Source: Thalassolituus maritimus (GTDB lineage: Bacteria; Pseudomonadota; Gammaproteobacteria; Pseudomonadales; Oceanobacteraceae). Taken from it: a DNA stretch of 64,000 nucleotides. Within the stretch, counting starts at the first letter, position 1. Every line of letters starts with the position of its first letter. The stretch spans positions 62,001 through 126,000 of the forward strand of contig CAJWBH010000007.1 in the NCBI GenBank assembly GCA_913019975.1, read 5' to 3'. Positions 38,657-49,076 of the stretch are shown here, in pieces. The translations under genes and the position numbers were made by a program. Below the pieces are notes generated by a model, which saw only the letters and a program-made list of their open reading frames with translations, did not search any database and was not told the DNA's origin.

Positions 38657-38820
38657 GGACGCACTGCCAGTCCGTGATTCCCTGTTCTCCCGGTGAGGGC
38701 CCCGTATAGAGACCTTGTTCAGGGAGCTTTTTGACGTGTGCTGTTGGTCAGGAGGCCTCGCTGGTTTACTATGTGGCCATTCTCAACGTCTGGTCTTCTC
38801 CGACCTGGAGCACCTTTTAC

Positions 38821-39114
38821 ATGGCATTCCGAGCTACACATTTCTGGACTGCAGTCGGCGTCTTTCTGTTGATTGTGCTGCAGTACCGTCTGTGGTTCGA
38901 CGATAGCGGCGTGATTGCGAACCGTGCACTGGAACGTCAGATAGAACAGTTGAAAACCTCTAACGAAAAACAGTCTGCCGACAATCATGCGTTACTCAAT
39001 CAGGTGATGGATCTTCGCAGTGGTGACGCCTTGCTCGAAGAAACGGCACGAGAACAGCTCGGGCTGGTTAAAGATGGCGAGACCTTTATTCTATTTGCAG
39101 AACCTGATTCATGA
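38821..39114 (+). CDS. ftsB: Cell division protein FtsB
   Basis: This 97-residue protein has one N-terminal membrane helix (FWTAVGVFLLIVLQYRLWF), a coiled coil (IANRALERQIEQLKTSNEKQ) and the C-terminal ETAREQLGLVKDGE typical of FtsB/DivIC. With FtsL and FtsQ it links early and late divisome proteins. The start at 38821 gives the normal family length; the frame is open upstream to 38731. It overlaps ispD by 4 bp. In relatives it lies directly after eno, but here about 7.5 kb separates them. Confidence 0.94.
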   Translation: MAFRATHFWTAVGVFLLIVLQYRLWFDDSGVIANRALERQIEQLKTSNEKQSADNHALLNQVMDLRSGDALLEETAREQLGLVKDGETFILFAEPDS

Positions 39115-39809
39115 CCGACTCTATATGGGCAGTGCTTCCAGCCGCGGGTGTTGGCAGCCGCATGCAGGCTGACCGGCCAAAACAGTACCTTCCTCTGAAA
39201 GGCCGCTTCCTTCTCGATCATACCCTTGAGTGTGTACTTTCTTACCCTTCTATTGAAAAGGCAGTGGTCGTGCTTTCTGAGGACGACCCCTATTGGCCAG
39301 ACAGTCAATTTGCCAGCCATTCTGATGTGATCAGGGCGGAAGGCGGAGCGGAACGTTGTCACTCGGTACTTAACGGTTTATGCGCACTTGAGGGGATAGC
39401 TTCGGACACTGACTGGGTAGCCGTGCATGATATTGCCCGCCCCTGTCTACGACACAGTGATCTTGATCTTCTGTTTGATGGGCTTGGTGACAGCGGGGCC
39501 ATTCTGGCGTCGCCAACGCGAGATACCATGAAACGGGGCACACTTCAGGCAGATGGCTCGGTGGTGATTGATCATACGGTAGAGCGTGACCAGCTCTGGC
39601 ACGCGCTTACCCCACAAGTGTTTCGTCTGGGTGAGTTAAGAACTGCACTCGAGCGAGCACTAGCGGACGGTTTTGAAGTGACAGATGAGGCGTCTGCAAT
39701 CGAATATGCTGGTGGCCGTCCGCGCTTAGTCTCGGGCCGGGCAGACAATATCAAAGTTACCAGACCGGAAGATCTGGCGTTGGCAGAACTCTTTCTATCG
39801 CAACATTAA
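39111..39809 (+). CDS. ispD: MEP cytidylyltransferase IspD
   Basis: This 232-residue enzyme has the nucleotide-binding start [19 protein letters not shown], and [18 protein letters not shown] and [16 protein letters not shown], all family motifs. It makes CDP-methylerythritol from MEP and CTP in the non-mevalonate isoprenoid pathway. It overlaps ftsB by 4 bp and is followed by ispF after 25 bp. The two enzymes act in the same pathway. Confidence 0.97.
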   Translation: MTDSIWAVLPAAGVGSRMQADRPKQYLPLKGRFLLDHTLECVLSYPSIEKAVVVLSEDDPYWPDSQFASHSDVIRAEGGAERCHSVLNGLCALEGIASDTDWVAVHDIARPCLRHSDLDLLFDGLGDSGAILASPTRDTMKRGTLQADGSVVIDHTVERDQLWHALTPQVFRLGELRTALERALADGFEVTDEASAIEYAGGRPRLVSGRADNIKVTRPEDLALAELFLSQH

Positions 39810-39834
39810 TTCGTATTTAATTCAGGAACAGGTC

Positions 39835-40317
39835 ATGCGCATCGGACACGGTTTTGACGTACACGCTTTTGATGAAGGCGATTTTATTACGCTTGGAGGT
39901 ATGAAAATTCCTCACTCGCACGGCCTTAAAGCGCACTCCGATGGTGATGTTGCATTACATGCATTGGCTGATGCGCTGCTGGGCGCGGCGGCACTGGGGG
40001 ATATCGGCCAACACTTCCCGGATACGGATGAACAATGGAAGGGCGCTGACAGTCGCATGCTGCTGCGTCATGTTGTTTCGCTGGTTGCTGACAAAGGTTA
40101 TCGCGTGGGTAATGTTGATGTCACCATCATCGCGCAAGCACCAAAGATGGCCCCTCATATCGCTGATATGCGCGCCGTAATCGCTGCAGATCTTCAGGTC
40201 AGAATCGACGACGTTAATGTGAAGGCCACCACAACTGAAAAGCTCGGTTATGTCGGTCGTAAAGAGGGTATTGCCGTTCACGCGGTAGCTCTGTTGCTGA
40301 ATAGTGAGACGCAATAA
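39835..40317 (+). CDS. ispF: MECDP synthase IspF
   Basis: This 160-residue enzyme has the metal-binding [12 protein letters not shown] (Asp-x-His), [29 protein letters not shown] and [15 protein letters not shown]. It forms the cyclic diphosphate in the MEP pathway. The ATG follows a GGAACAGGTC stretch. Its stop overlaps the truD start by one base (TAATG). Confidence 0.97.
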   Translation: MRIGHGFDVHAFDEGDFITLGGMKIPHSHGLKAHSDGDVALHALADALLGAAALGDIGQHFPDTDEQWKGADSRMLLRHVVSLVADKGYRVGNVDVTIIAQAPKMAPHIADMRAVIAADLQVRIDDVNVKATTTEKLGYVGRKEGIAVHAVALLLNSETQ

Positions 40318-41303
40318 TGCAGGATTATTCAGTATTGCCGGAGTGGCCATCCGCGTACGAAGCGACAGGAGCTACGGCCGTATTAAAGCAGGAGAACAGT
40401 GACTTTGTGGTCACAGAGATTCCTCTTGGGTTGCCGTCGGGCGAAGGAGAGCATGTCTGGCTTGATGTCGCCAAAGATGGGGCGAATACGCAGTTTGTGG
40501 CCGCTCAGATTGCTGAATTCGCCGGTGTTCGCGAGCTGGATGTGGGTTATGCAGGCCTGAAAGACCGATACGCAGAAACGCGTCAGTGGTTCACTGTGTG
40601 GATGCCTAAAACAGAGGCGCCAGACTTTACAGCACTCGAACACCCTGAGTTTCGTGTAATAAGTCAGGCTCGGCATATAAAAAAGCTGCGCCCTGGAGAC
40701 CTGCTCGGTAATCGTTTTCAGATACTTTTACGTGAAGTCAAAGGAGACCGTACTGCCATCGAGCGTAATCTGTCGTTGGTTCAACAGTATGGCGTCCCGA
40801 ACTATTTTGGCCCCCAGCGGTTTGGTCTGGCAGGGGACAACGTGGCAAATGGCATGGCGATGCTGAAGCGTGAAATTCGCGTGCGTAATAAAAAGAAGAA
40901 AGGCATCTATCTGTCTTCGGTCCGGTCTTTCCTGTTTAACGAAGTTCTCGCCGCCAGAATACGTTCTGGGTTGTGGGGGCAGAGCCTGACTGGCGATATC
41001 CTGACGGATGAAGGTGTCGCAACAGGACCTATGTGGGGACGAGGGCGGCTGACAACTACCGATGACGCTCTGGCGCTTGAATCGGAGATTGCTGCACAAC
41101 ATCCTGAACTCTGTGAGGGGCTTGAATTCTCTGGTCTGAATCAGGATCGCCGTGCGTTGGCAGCAATGCCCGGTAATATGACCTGGAGCTGGCCAGAAGA
41201 GTCGCATTTACTACTCACATTTTCACTGCCTGCCGGTTATTATGCGACATCACTTATTCGTGAATGCATAGAAACAACTGAACCTGAAAGGTATGTACCC
41301 TGA
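40317..41303 (+). CDS. truD: tRNA pseudouridine(13) synthase TruD
   Basis: This 328-residue protein has the catalytic Asp83 in GYAGLKDRYAETRQW, the TruD-specific NYFGPQRFG and NRFQILLRE. It modifies uridine 13 of tRNA-Glu. It overlaps ispF and surE by one base each, so translation is coupled along the row. Confidence 0.96.
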   Translation: MQDYSVLPEWPSAYEATGATAVLKQENSDFVVTEIPLGLPSGEGEHVWLDVAKDGANTQFVAAQIAEFAGVRELDVGYAGLKDRYAETRQWFTVWMPKTEAPDFTALEHPEFRVISQARHIKKLRPGDLLGNRFQILLREVKGDRTAIERNLSLVQQYGVPNYFGPQRFGLAGDNVANGMAMLKREIRVRNKKKKGIYLSSVRSFLFNEVLAARIRSGLWGQSLTGDILTDEGVATGPMWGRGRLTTTDDALALESEIAAQHPELCEGLEFSGLNQDRRALAAMPGNMTWSWPEESHLLLTFSLPAGYYATSLIRECIETTEPERYVP

Positions 41304-42043
41304 TGACTCTGCTGCTTTCCAATGATGACGGTGTTCATGCGCCCGGCTTGAAGATGCTGGCCAGGACGTTGTCTGCGGCGGGCTACGATATTCGCGTCAG
41401 TGCGCCAGACCGTGACCGTAGTGGCGCAAGTAACTCTCTGACGCTCGACCGGCCCCTGCAGGTCATTCACCATGAGAACGGTTTTCATAGTGTTGATGGC
41501 ACCCCGACCGATGCGGTGCACCTGGCTCTCAACGAATTTCATGCGGACACGTGCGAACGGGTGATTGCAGGCATCAACAGCGGCGCCAATCTGGGGGACG
41601 ACGTTCTCTATAGTGGTACCGTTGCCGCTGCCACCGAAGGGCGTTTTCTGAAGCGCACACCCATAGCGGTTTCTTTATGTGGAAAGACCCACTTTGAAAC
41701 AGCTGGCCGGGTACTGATCGATATTCTGCCGCAATTTGAATCTCTGGCCTTGCCGCGCAACGCCGTGATTAATGTGAACGTTCCGGATCTACCCTACGAG
41801 GACATTACCGGTGTTGAGGTGACTCGTCTGGGGCACCGAAATAAAGCGGATAATCCGGTTAAAACAACCAACCCTCGTGGCAAAGAATTATTCTGGATCT
41901 CGGCGGCGGGCGACGTTGCTGATGCCGGGCCGGGTACTGATTTTTATGCGATTGAGCAGGGGCGGGTCTCGATCACCCCGATTCAGATCGATATGACGCT
42001 ACATAGCATGTTGGTTCCGATGTCGGAATATTTTGAGAAGTGA
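41303..42043 (+). CDS. surE: 5'/3'-nucleotidase SurE
   Basis: This 246-residue enzyme has the metal-site [42 protein letters not shown]-like [11 protein letters not shown] and [21 protein letters not shown]. It removes phosphate from nucleoside monophosphates and is linked to survival in stationary phase. The position between truD and pcm is the common one. Confidence 0.97.
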   Translation: MTLLLSNDDGVHAPGLKMLARTLSAAGYDIRVSAPDRDRSGASNSLTLDRPLQVIHHENGFHSVDGTPTDAVHLALNEFHADTCERVIAGINSGANLGDDVLYSGTVAAATEGRFLKRTPIAVSLCGKTHFETAGRVLIDILPQFESLALPRNAVINVNVPDLPYEDITGVEVTRLGHRNKADNPVKTTNPRGKELFWISAAGDVADAGPGTDFYAIEQGRVSITPIQIDMTLHSMLVPMSEYFEK

Positions 42044-42059
42044 GAGTGCAGGAAGCAAG

Positions 42060-42722
42060 GTGAACGAACACTACTTATCTGGCATTGGAATGACCTCGCA
42101 ACGCACCCGCAACCGTCTGGTGCAGCGTTTACAGGAAGCTGGCATCAGAAACGAAGAAGTGCTGAATGTCATTGCCACAACTCCAAGACACCTTTTCGTC
42201 GACGAAGCGCTCGCGCACCGCGCGTATGAAGATACTGCTTTGCCCATCGGCAACGGCCAGACCATCAGCCAGCCTTATACCGTTGCACGCATGACAGAAA
42301 CACTGCTGGCGAACGGGCCGTTGGAACGGGTGCTGGAAATTGGTACCGGCTCGGGTTACCAGACAGCCGTGCTCAGCCCGCTTGTCAGAACATTATATAG
42401 TGTCGAACGTATCGAACCACTGCACAATCGGGCCGTTGAGCGTCTGCAAAGCCTGGGCTACGACAATGTGCACCTTGCCTTATCTGATGGCACCTGGGGG
42501 TGGCCAGAGCATGGGCCTTACGATGGTATTCTTGCTGCTGCTGCGCCGGAAGAGGTGCCTGAATCATTACTGGCACAGCTCGCTGATGGTGGACGTATGG
42601 TCATCCCGGTCGGTGGCAAAGAGCAGAAGCTGGTGCTGATCACCCGACGCGGTGATCACTTCGCACGAAAAACTCTGGAAACGGTGCGTTTTGTGCCCTT
42701 TCTACCCGGAGTTCAGAATTAA
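42060..42722 (+). CDS. pcm: Protein-L-isoaspartate O-methyltransferase Pcm
   Basis: This methyltransferase (220 residues from the GTG at 42060, 210 from the ATG at 42090) has [19 protein letters not shown] as the AdoMet motif, [20 protein letters not shown] (PCMT hallmark) and [17 protein letters not shown]. It repairs isoaspartyl residues in aged proteins. AGGA lies 6 bases before the GTG. The ATG at 42090 ([14 protein letters not shown]) has a weaker RBS but matches the start in relatives, so the start remains open. It follows surE and precedes the DUF368 gene. Confidence 0.95.
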   Translation: MNEHYLSGIGMTSQRTRNRLVQRLQEAGIRNEEVLNVIATTPRHLFVDEALAHRAYEDTALPIGNGQTISQPYTVARMTETLLANGPLERVLEIGTGSGYQTAVLSPLVRTLYSVERIEPLHNRAVERLQSLGYDNVHLALSDGTWGWPEHGPYDGILAAAAPEEVPESLLAQLADGGRMVIPVGGKEQKLVLITRRGDHFARKTLETVRFVPFLPGVQN

Positions 42723-42824
42723 TCAGAGGGCGCTACGGCGTCCTTTTCTTTATCTGTCACTCAATCGAATACACGATTTACAACAACGACATTTGCGCAG
42801 GGGCTGCGCACCAACGGAGATACA

Positions 42825-43730
42825 ATGGAGCATCTGAAAATTTTTCTTAAGGGTATGGCAATGGGGGCGGCGGATGTTGTCCCTGGTGTGTCGGGTGGCA
42901 CTATCGCATTTATCACCGGTATCTATACCCGCTTATTGGATGCCATTTCCAGCGTCAATCTGGAGGCTTTAAGGAAGCTCAGAGCCGAGGGCTTCAAATC
43001 AGCCTGGACTCATATCGATGGAACCTTTCTGCTGGCATTAGGCGCAGGCATTCTGACGGCCATCATCAGTCTGGCCAAGGTAATTCACCACCTGCTCATG
43101 ACTCATCCGGTTCTGCTGTGGTCATTTTTCTTCGGTTTAATTATCGCCTCATGCGTACATATTGGTCGTACGATTCCACAATGGCGGTTAAAAGAAATCG
43201 CAATGCTGGTGGCTGGGGCCATCATCGCCGCCTTTATCAGCCTCGCATCACCTACCGAAACTGCCGTGACGCTACCAATTATCTTCGCCGCTGGCAGCAT
43301 AGCTATCTGCGCCATGATTCTTCCCGGCATATCCGGCAGCTTTATTCTGCTACTGATGGGCCTCTATACCCCTGTGATTGCCGCGATTAAGGGGTTTGAT
43401 CTTCCGGTGCTACTGACCTTTGCAGCAGGAGCGGGCCTTGGACTTTTGTTGTTCTCCCGCTTGCTCAGCTGGCTTCTGCATCACTATGCATCCGTAGTAC
43501 TCGCACTTCTGACGGGTTTTATGGTCGGATCATTAGTAAAAGTCTGGCCATGGAAAGAAACGCTGTCGACACGCATCAACAGCAAAGGAGAAGAAGTGCC
43601 ATTCGTACAGCAGATGGCACTGCCCGTATTTGATGAAATGGTTGTGGTTTCAATTTTTTTGATGTTCTCAGGGGCCATTCTTGTTATCGGACTTGAACGC
43701 TTCGGAAATGGGAATTCAGCGGAAAAATAA
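42825..43730 (+). CDS. DUF368 membrane protein (PopT-type undecaprenyl phosphate translocase)
   Basis: This 301-residue polytopic protein starts MEHLKIFLKGMAMGAADVVP and has GVSGGTIAFITGIYTRL and ILPGISGSFILLLMGLY, the twin DUF368 repeat motifs. DUF368 members (PopT) have been reported to return undecaprenyl phosphate to the cytoplasmic face, supplying peptidoglycan and other envelope glycan synthesis. Assignment here is by family only. It lies between pcm and nlpD, two genes with envelope and stress roles. Confidence 0.88.
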   Translation: MEHLKIFLKGMAMGAADVVPGVSGGTIAFITGIYTRLLDAISSVNLEALRKLRAEGFKSAWTHIDGTFLLALGAGILTAIISLAKVIHHLLMTHPVLLWSFFFGLIIASCVHIGRTIPQWRLKEIAMLVAGAIIAAFISLASPTETAVTLPIIFAAGSIAICAMILPGISGSFILLLMGLYTPVIAAIKGFDLPVLLTFAAGAGLGLLLFSRLLSWLLHHYASVVLALLTGFMVGSLVKVWPWKETLSTRINSKGEEVPFVQQMALPVFDEMVVVSIFLMFSGAILVIGLERFGNGNSAEK

Positions 43731-43945
43731 AATGAACGTCTGTTTAGTCACTTCTTTTCTTTGAAAAGCAGGTTTGAAATCCTGTATACAGTGGCTACGG
43801 ATAAAAAAATCCTGATATTTTTTAGAATACTTTGGAATTAAAAAATACGTTTTTTATTCACCTGAGTTGCAAAGGTTGCAAACCGTTACATGGGCGGAAA
43901 GCCGTCACTATCGGGTGTCAAAAAGTCGTAAACTTGTCAGAACCT

Positions 43946-44722
43946 ATGAAAACTGCCCGGCTTGTCATATTAGTCATAACCTCAACGATAGTTACTGCTT
44001 GTACATCTGGCGGTGGCTTCGTCTCAGTTGATCAAAAATTCGGCAGAGACAAAACGGCGTCAGGTTTTCATCTCGTTCGCGAAGGTGAGACGTTATATTC
44101 CATTGCATGGCGCTATGGACTGGACTATCGCGAGTTGGCGAACGCTAACTCCATTTCTTCCCCACACACGATTTACCCTGGACAGAAAATTGACATCGAC
44201 TATACCGCCGCAGAAGCCGCCCGCGCGCCGCGTGTCACTGTCAGAAACCCGTCAAATTCACCGCCTACAGCGGTACAGCCGAAAGTAGCGAAACCTAAAA
44301 ATGGTCATATATCGCCAAAACCGGTGCCGACCGGGCCGGTTTCAGGGTGGCAGTGGCCCTCTGATGGCAAAATGATTGGTCGATTTTCGACCAGAAAGCC
44401 CGTCAACAAGGGGATTGATCTTGCCGGGTCGATGGGGGAATCTATTTTGGCAGCAGCGGCGGGGACAGTGGTCTACGCAGGCACCGGACTCCGGGGATAC
44501 GGCAACCTTGTCATCATCCGGCACAACGAAAAGTTCCTGAGTGCATACGCCCACGCCAGCCGCATCACCGTCAGCGAAGGCCAAGAAATTAAAGCGGGCG
44601 GAAAAATTGCCGAAAAAGGATCTACTGGTACCGACAAAGTGAAACTTCACTTTGAGATCCGGGAAAACGGCAAGCCGGTCAATCCACTGAAGTATCTGCC
44701 TAAGCGCAGAGGGGGTGGATAA
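43946..44722 (+). CDS. nlpD: Amidase activator lipoprotein NlpD
   Basis: This 258-residue lipoprotein has a lipobox (ITSTIVTAC), a LysM peptidoglycan-binding domain (about 41-85, HLVREGETLYSIAWRYGLDY) and a C-terminal M23/LytM domain. Catalytic positions are degenerate: NKGIDL replaces HxGxD and KLHFEIR replaces HxH. This is expected for NlpD, which activates AmiC and does not cut the wall itself. The start at 43946 gives the signal peptide MKTARLVILVITSTI; earlier in-frame starts do not. It is followed by rpoS, whose main promoter usually lies inside nlpD. Confidence 0.94.
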   Translation: MKTARLVILVITSTIVTACTSGGGFVSVDQKFGRDKTASGFHLVREGETLYSIAWRYGLDYRELANANSISSPHTIYPGQKIDIDYTAAEAARAPRVTVRNPSNSPPTAVQPKVAKPKNGHISPKPVPTGPVSGWQWPSDGKMIGRFSTRKPVNKGIDLAGSMGESILAAAAGTVVYAGTGLRGYGNLVIIRHNEKFLSAYAHASRITVSEGQEIKAGGKIAEKGSTGTDKVKLHFEIRENGKPVNPLKYLPKRRGGG

Positions 44723-44798
44723 AAAGTAAACAGTCGTTCTGGCACAAAACCTGTTTCGGTTCAGGTTCAGGATGACCAACCCAAAGGTGGGACTAAAC

Positions 44799-45755
44799 AT
44801 GGCAGTACAGCAACGCGATATTAGTGAAGAAGTGTTCGATGACGTAGAAACAGCCTCTGCTGATGAATCTACTGAAGAAAGCGGCCAGGAAAGGTTTGCT
44901 GCGGACACATCCGGGAAAACTCTTGATGCCACCCAGATGTATCTCAATGAGATTGGTTTCTCTCCGCTGTTGTCTGCCGAAGAGGAAGTGCACTACGCTC
45001 GCCTGGCTCGTAAAGGTGACGAAATGGGCCGCCGACGCATGATCGAAAGTAACCTCCGTCTGGTGGTGAAGATCTCACGTCGTTACGTTAACCGTGGTCT
45101 TTCTCTTCTTGATCTGATTGAAGAAGGTAACCTGGGTTTGATCCGCGCAGTAGAGAAGTTTGATCCGGAACGTGGCTTCCGCTTCTCGACTTACGCAACC
45201 TGGTGGATTCGTCAGACCATCGAACGTGCAATTATGAACCAGACTCGCACCATTCGTCTGCCGATTCACGTAGTAAAAGAACTGAACGTCTATCTGCGTG
45301 CTGCCCGTGAGCTGGCTCAGAAGCTTGATCACGAGCCGACGGCAGAAGACATCGCAGAACTGCTCGATAAGCCGGTCGCTGACGTTAAGCGCATGCTGAA
45401 GCTGAATGAGCGTGTTACTTCGGTTGATACCCCACTGGGCCCGAATTCTGATAAGTCGATTCTCGACACCATCGCTGATGAGCGTATGGAAGATCCGGGT
45501 ACAGAGCTGCAGAACGACGATATACAGAGCAACCTGTCACAGTGGATCGAAGAACTGCCTGAAAAGCAGCGAGAAGTACTCTCCCGTCGTTTTGGTCTGC
45601 GCGGCTATGAGCCAAGCACACTGGAAGATGTAGGCCGCGAAATCGGACTCACCCGTGAGCGAGTGCGTCAGATTCAGGTAGAAGCACTGAAGCGTCTGCG
45701 CGAAGTATTTGAAAAGCACGGTCTGAACGCAGAAGTGCTGTTCGGTATGGCATAA
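44799..45755 (+). CDS. rpoS: Stationary-phase sigma factor RpoS
   Basis: This 318-residue sigma-70 family protein has region 1.2 ([20 protein letters not shown]), region 2 ([37 protein letters not shown]), region 3 and region 4 ([13 protein letters not shown]-type [33 protein letters not shown]). The short N-terminus separates it from RpoD. The start at 44799 has AGGTGG 8 bases upstream and is preferred over the ATG at 44772. It directs general stress and stationary-phase genes. Confidence 0.97.
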   Translation: MAVQQRDISEEVFDDVETASADESTEESGQERFAADTSGKTLDATQMYLNEIGFSPLLSAEEEVHYARLARKGDEMGRRRMIESNLRLVVKISRRYVNRGLSLLDLIEEGNLGLIRAVEKFDPERGFRFSTYATWWIRQTIERAIMNQTRTIRLPIHVVKELNVYLRAARELAQKLDHEPTAEDIAELLDKPVADVKRMLKLNERVTSVDTPLGPNSDKSILDTIADERMEDPGTELQNDDIQSNLSQWIEELPEKQREVLSRRFGLRGYEPSTLEDVGREIGLTRERVRQIQVEALKRLREVFEKHGLNAEVLFGMA

Positions 45756-45771
45756 GCCGACCACCGAAAAC

Positions 45772-45798
45772 AAAAAACCGGCCATTGGCCGGTTTTTT
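45772..45798. terminator. Bidirectional terminator between rpoS and the MaoC-like gene
   Basis: AAAAAACCGGCCA-t-TGGCCGGTTTTTT serves rpoS on the plus strand and the MaoC-like gene on the minus strand, each with its own U-run. Confidence 0.94.
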
Positions 45799-45816
45799 TA
45801 TGTCTGCTCTTTGGGC

Positions 45817-46680
45817 TTAGATGTATTTCACCTGACCCGCGAGGAATGGCTTGCCATCTTCTGGATCGGTTAAGCCGAAGTCCACACCGTCTTTACGGAC
45901 GTTATAGCCCAGCTGCGCTTGTCCCGGCAGGAAGATAGGTAGCTTGAAGTCTACAGTGACTTCCGCAGGACGCCCTTTCAGGTGAGATTCGATCGACGCC
46001 ATGGCGCGTGCTTTTGCCCACATACCATGAGCAATCGGACGCTTGAAGCCGAATGCCCGTGCCGTGAACGGGAACAGATGAATAGGGTTGATATCCCGCC
46101 CGAGAAGCGCGTACTTAACGCCTGTCAGGGCCGGTACTTCCCAGTCTACGATACGTTCAGGATTCTCAAGGACATCCAGCGTTGGCGCTTTTTCCATATC
46201 CGGGTTCTTCTTTCCACGCTTGAGGAGCACGCTACGGCACTCCCAGACGAGTTCGCCGTCCATGTGCATGCGAGTGTAGAAAGTGAAGAGTTCACCGTTG
46301 TGGACCTTTTCCGGGCCGATCAGGGTGCAATCGGTATCCAGGGTAGCGTCGACAGGAATCTGTTTGTGCTGAGTGATGATATTACGGATATGCACCAGGC
46401 CCATGACCGGGTAAGGGTAAGCATCCGACAAAAACAGCGCACTCTGCAGTGGGAAGGTCAGCAGAAAAGGAAAAGTGAAAGGCAGGTACTTACTTTTCTC
46501 AAAGCCACACTGGCGACGGTACTCTTCCAGTTTGGAAGGATCGATCCTGACGTTTTTACGGGAGAAACGTGCACGTTCTTCACAGACCAGTTCTTGCTTC
46601 GGTTTTGCTGGGTTCTTGAGGGCAATACGAATGTACTGAATGACTGGTGGAGTAGGGTTCTTGATCTCTTTCGTTAACAT
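45817..46680 (-). CDS. MaoC-like double-hotdog hydratase
   Basis: This 287-residue protein has the C-terminal MaoC motif GRDINPIHLFPFTARAFGF followed by RPIAHGMW, where the Asp-x-Asn-Pro-x-His set forms the hydratase active site. The N-terminal half is a second hotdog without the motif. It is expected to hydrate enoyl-CoA or enoyl-ACP substrates. The start at 46680 (MLTKEIKNPTPP) was chosen. TATAAT on the minus strand (46765-46760) marks a probable -10 element. The role in metabolism is not clear from neighbours. Confidence 0.85.
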   Translation of the reverse strand: MLTKEIKNPTPPVIQYIRIALKNPAKPKQELVCEERARFSRKNVRIDPSKLEEYRRQCGFEKSKYLPFTFPFLLTFPLQSALFLSDAYPYPVMGLVHIRNIITQHKQIPVDATLDTDCTLIGPEKVHNGELFTFYTRMHMDGELVWECRSVLLKRGKKNPDMEKAPTLDVLENPERIVDWEVPALTGVKYALLGRDINPIHLFPFTARAFGFKRPIAHGMWAKARAMASIESHLKGRPAEVTVDFKLPIFLPGQAQLGYNVRKDGVDFGLTDPEDGKPFLAGQVKYI

Positions 46681-46866
46681 CTGAGGCTTCCTTAATTGAA
46701 TACCTGAGTCGGAGTGTGTCTGGCCTATTATGCCCATTAGTCTGTAGTGAATGCGCAGCATTATAGAGTCTTAATGCGGCATTAGACTTGGCCTCAGAGA
46801 CATACAGTTAACGTCGAATCTGACGTTTTGTCAGACAGGTGTCTTTTAAGTTTCTGGGGCCAGATA

Positions 46867-46893
46867 TAAAAAACGGGGCCGAAGCCCCGTTTT
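46867..46893 (-). terminator. Terminator after ssb
   Basis: On the minus strand AAAACGGGGC-ttcg-GCCCCGTTTT is a perfect stem closed by a stable TTCG tetraloop and followed by a T-run. It lies 9 bases after the ssb stop. Confidence 0.92.
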
Positions 46894-46901
46894 CAATTCC
46901 C

Positions 46902-47537
46902 TTAGAACGGGATGTCGTCGTCAAAATCATCAAAGCTATTGCTTGGCTGCGGAGCAGGCTGCTGAGGTGCCTGTTGCGGAGGTTGCTGATAACCACCTTG
47001 ATTGCCATATCCGCTCTGAGCCGGTTGCTGTGCAGGCTGAGGCGGGCGCTGTGGCGCCTGTTGATAACCGCCTGGCTGTTGAGCCGGCTGCTGCGGAGCC
47101 TGGCGTGGCTGCTGAGGTGGTTGCTGGTAACCGCCCATTCCGCTACCCATGCCACCACTCATGTTGCCTGGCATCTGCCCTGCACCAGAGCTCATGGCGT
47201 CGCCGCGTGAATCCAGCATCATCATCTCGTTGGTGATGATCTCTGTGGTGTAGCGTTTTACGCCGTCTTTTTCCCATTCGCGGGTACGCAGCTTGCCTTC
47301 GAAGTAGGCGCGTGAACCTTTTTTCAGGTATTGCTGGCAGATTTCAGCAAGACGTCCATAGACGGTCAGGCGGTGCCATTCCGTCTGCTCGACCTTCTGG
47401 CCGGTTGCCTTGTCGTTGTAACTTTCATCTGTTGCCAGTGACAGGTTGGCTACGGCATTGCCATTCGGAAGGTAACGCACTTCAGGGTCGCGACCCAGGG
47501 TGCCGATGAGAGTGACTTTATTAACACTGCGAGCCAT
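46902..47537 (-). CDS. ssb: Single-stranded DNA-binding protein SSB
   Basis: This 211-residue protein has an OB fold at about 1-110 ([41 protein letters not shown]). A long Gln/Pro/Gly-rich linker follows, and the conserved acidic tail DDDIPF recruits repair and replication proteins. The linker is richer in QQP repeats than that of E. coli. It overlaps the MFS gene by 17 bp on the same strand. This MFS-ssb pair beside uvrA is the Pseudomonas arrangement. Confidence 0.97.
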   Translation of the reverse strand: MARSVNKVTLIGTLGRDPEVRYLPNGNAVANLSLATDESYNDKATGQKVEQTEWHRLTVYGRLAEICQQYLKKGSRAYFEGKLRTREWEKDGVKRYTTEIITNEMMMLDSRGDAMSSGAGQMPGNMSGGMGSGMGGYQQPPQQPRQAPQQPAQQPGGYQQAPQRPPQPAQQPAQSGYGNQGGYQQPPQQAPQQPAPQPSNSFDDFDDDIPF

Positions 47538-48888
47538 GTTTTTCTCCTGTGGATTCGATCAAGGTCAGTGCGTCTTCGCGGCTGAATTCATCCGCACTGA
47601 CTTTCAGATATACCGCGTCTTCTGCCGGAAGATAAAGTGCTTCAGCAACGCCGGGCAGAGCTTCAAGTGATGCCAGGGCTGAATTATCGAGATGGCGATG
47701 GCCCGGCAGGCGGACACTGACCAGATGACGCGGTGCATTGGTCTGAGACATTAACAGCGCCCAAAGTACCACCAATGCCCCCAGTCCGACAAACAGAATT
47801 GGTGCACCATAGTGGCTGAGAACCCAGCCCCCGATACTGCCACCGAAGAAGGCTCCCAGAAACTGCATGCTGGAGTAGATTCCCATCGCACTGCCTTTGG
47901 CTCCGGCCGGTGCGATCTTGCTGAGCCAGGATGGCAAGCTGGCTTCCATAAGGTTGAAGCCCCAGAAGTACAACAACAGCAATACGATCCAGTGCCAGAG
48001 TGAGGAAGCTGCGCCCATGAGCAGAAGTGCGGCAGCAATGATCAGTGCGCCTGTAATAACGACACCCTTCATGCGTTGGCGTTTCTCGGCAATGATGATG
48101 AGTGGCACCATCAAGACAAAGGCGACCAGCAGTACGGGCAGGTATAGCCAGCTGTGGTGATCCGCCGTCAGACCTGCTTCAACCAATTGAGCAGGGATAG
48201 CGACGAAAATAGCGACCATCAGAGCATGGAGTAAGAAAATCCCCAGGTTCAGGGGCCACATGCGGCGATTTTTAAGTTGTTCGATAATGACAGGGAGTGC
48301 CGCGCTGGCGTCTCTGTGCTGTTTGGCCGGGGGAGCAGGAATAACCCAAAGAGTAACCAGAACGCCGCCGATGGCCAGTACTGCGGTGACAGCAAAAATC
48401 AGGTGAAGGCCACCGAAGGAAGCCAGCCAGGGCCCGAGTATGAGAGCGACGGAGAAGGATAGGCCGATACTGGCACCAATGGAAGCCATGGCTTTCATCC
48501 GGTGCTCTTCGCGAGTCAGGTCAGTGACCAGGGCCATAATCGCACTGGCGATAGCGCCACCGCCTTGCAATGCGCGCCCTATGATCACTCCCCAGACACT
48601 GTCTGAGGTGGCCGCGATAACGCTGCCCAGGGCAAAGATCAGCAAACCGCCGATGATGACAGGCTTGCGGCCAATCCTATCGGAGAGTGCGCCGGCAGGG
48701 ATCTGTAACAGCGCCTGGGTCAGGCCGTATACGCCCATAGCCAGCCCCAGCAACTGAGGTGTTGCACCTTCCAGTTGCTCGCCTTCGAGCATCATGACGG
48801 GCAGAACCATGAACAGGCCCAACATACGAAGAGCGTATAGTGAGGCGAGGGAGATCACGGCGCGTTGTTCGGTTTTATCTGGGGTCAC
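47521..48888 (-). CDS. MFS transporter with C-terminal HMA-like domain
   Basis: This 455-residue protein has 12 predicted membrane helices, with the MFS loop motif [16 protein letters not shown] between helices 2 and 3. A soluble tail of about 65 residues follows ([33 protein letters not shown] in two parts). The tail has the beta-alpha-beta pattern of an HMA domain but lacks the metal-binding CxxC. The substrate is unknown. The end overlaps ssb by 17 bp, so the two are cotranscribed. Confidence 0.88.
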   Translation of the reverse strand: MTPDKTEQRAVISLASLYALRMLGLFMVLPVMMLEGEQLEGATPQLLGLAMGVYGLTQALLQIPAGALSDRIGRKPVIIGGLLIFALGSVIAATSDSVWGVIIGRALQGGGAIASAIMALVTDLTREEHRMKAMASIGASIGLSFSVALILGPWLASFGGLHLIFAVTAVLAIGGVLVTLWVIPAPPAKQHRDASAALPVIIEQLKNRRMWPLNLGIFLLHALMVAIFVAIPAQLVEAGLTADHHSWLYLPVLLVAFVLMVPLIIIAEKRQRMKGVVITGALIIAAALLLMGAASSLWHWIVLLLLYFWGFNLMEASLPSWLSKIAPAGAKGSAMGIYSSMQFLGAFFGGSIGGWVLSHYGAPILFVGLGALVVLWALLMSQTNAPRHLVSVRLPGHRHLDNSALASLEALPGVAEALYLPAEDAVYLKVSADEFSREDALTLIESTGEKHGSQC

Positions 48889-49076
48889 TGTGCGGCCAAT
48901 CGATAACTGTGAAACAGGGCGGCTAGTCTACCAGATTGTCGGCGCTGGAGGGGGAGTCTTGATGACGCCAAATCCCATTACCATCTTAGTCTGATTGCGG
49001 TAAACTCCTTTAGGGGTATAAGGGATATACCAAGACGGAAGCGACTAGCTTGGGCGAAAGTACATGGAGAGACTTT

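Noticed and set aside
48907-48917. CTGT-GAA-ACAG near the MFS and LuxR genes as a LexA box.
   Set aside because: The spacer is 3 bases, not 8. No proper SOS box was found upstream of uvrA or ssb.
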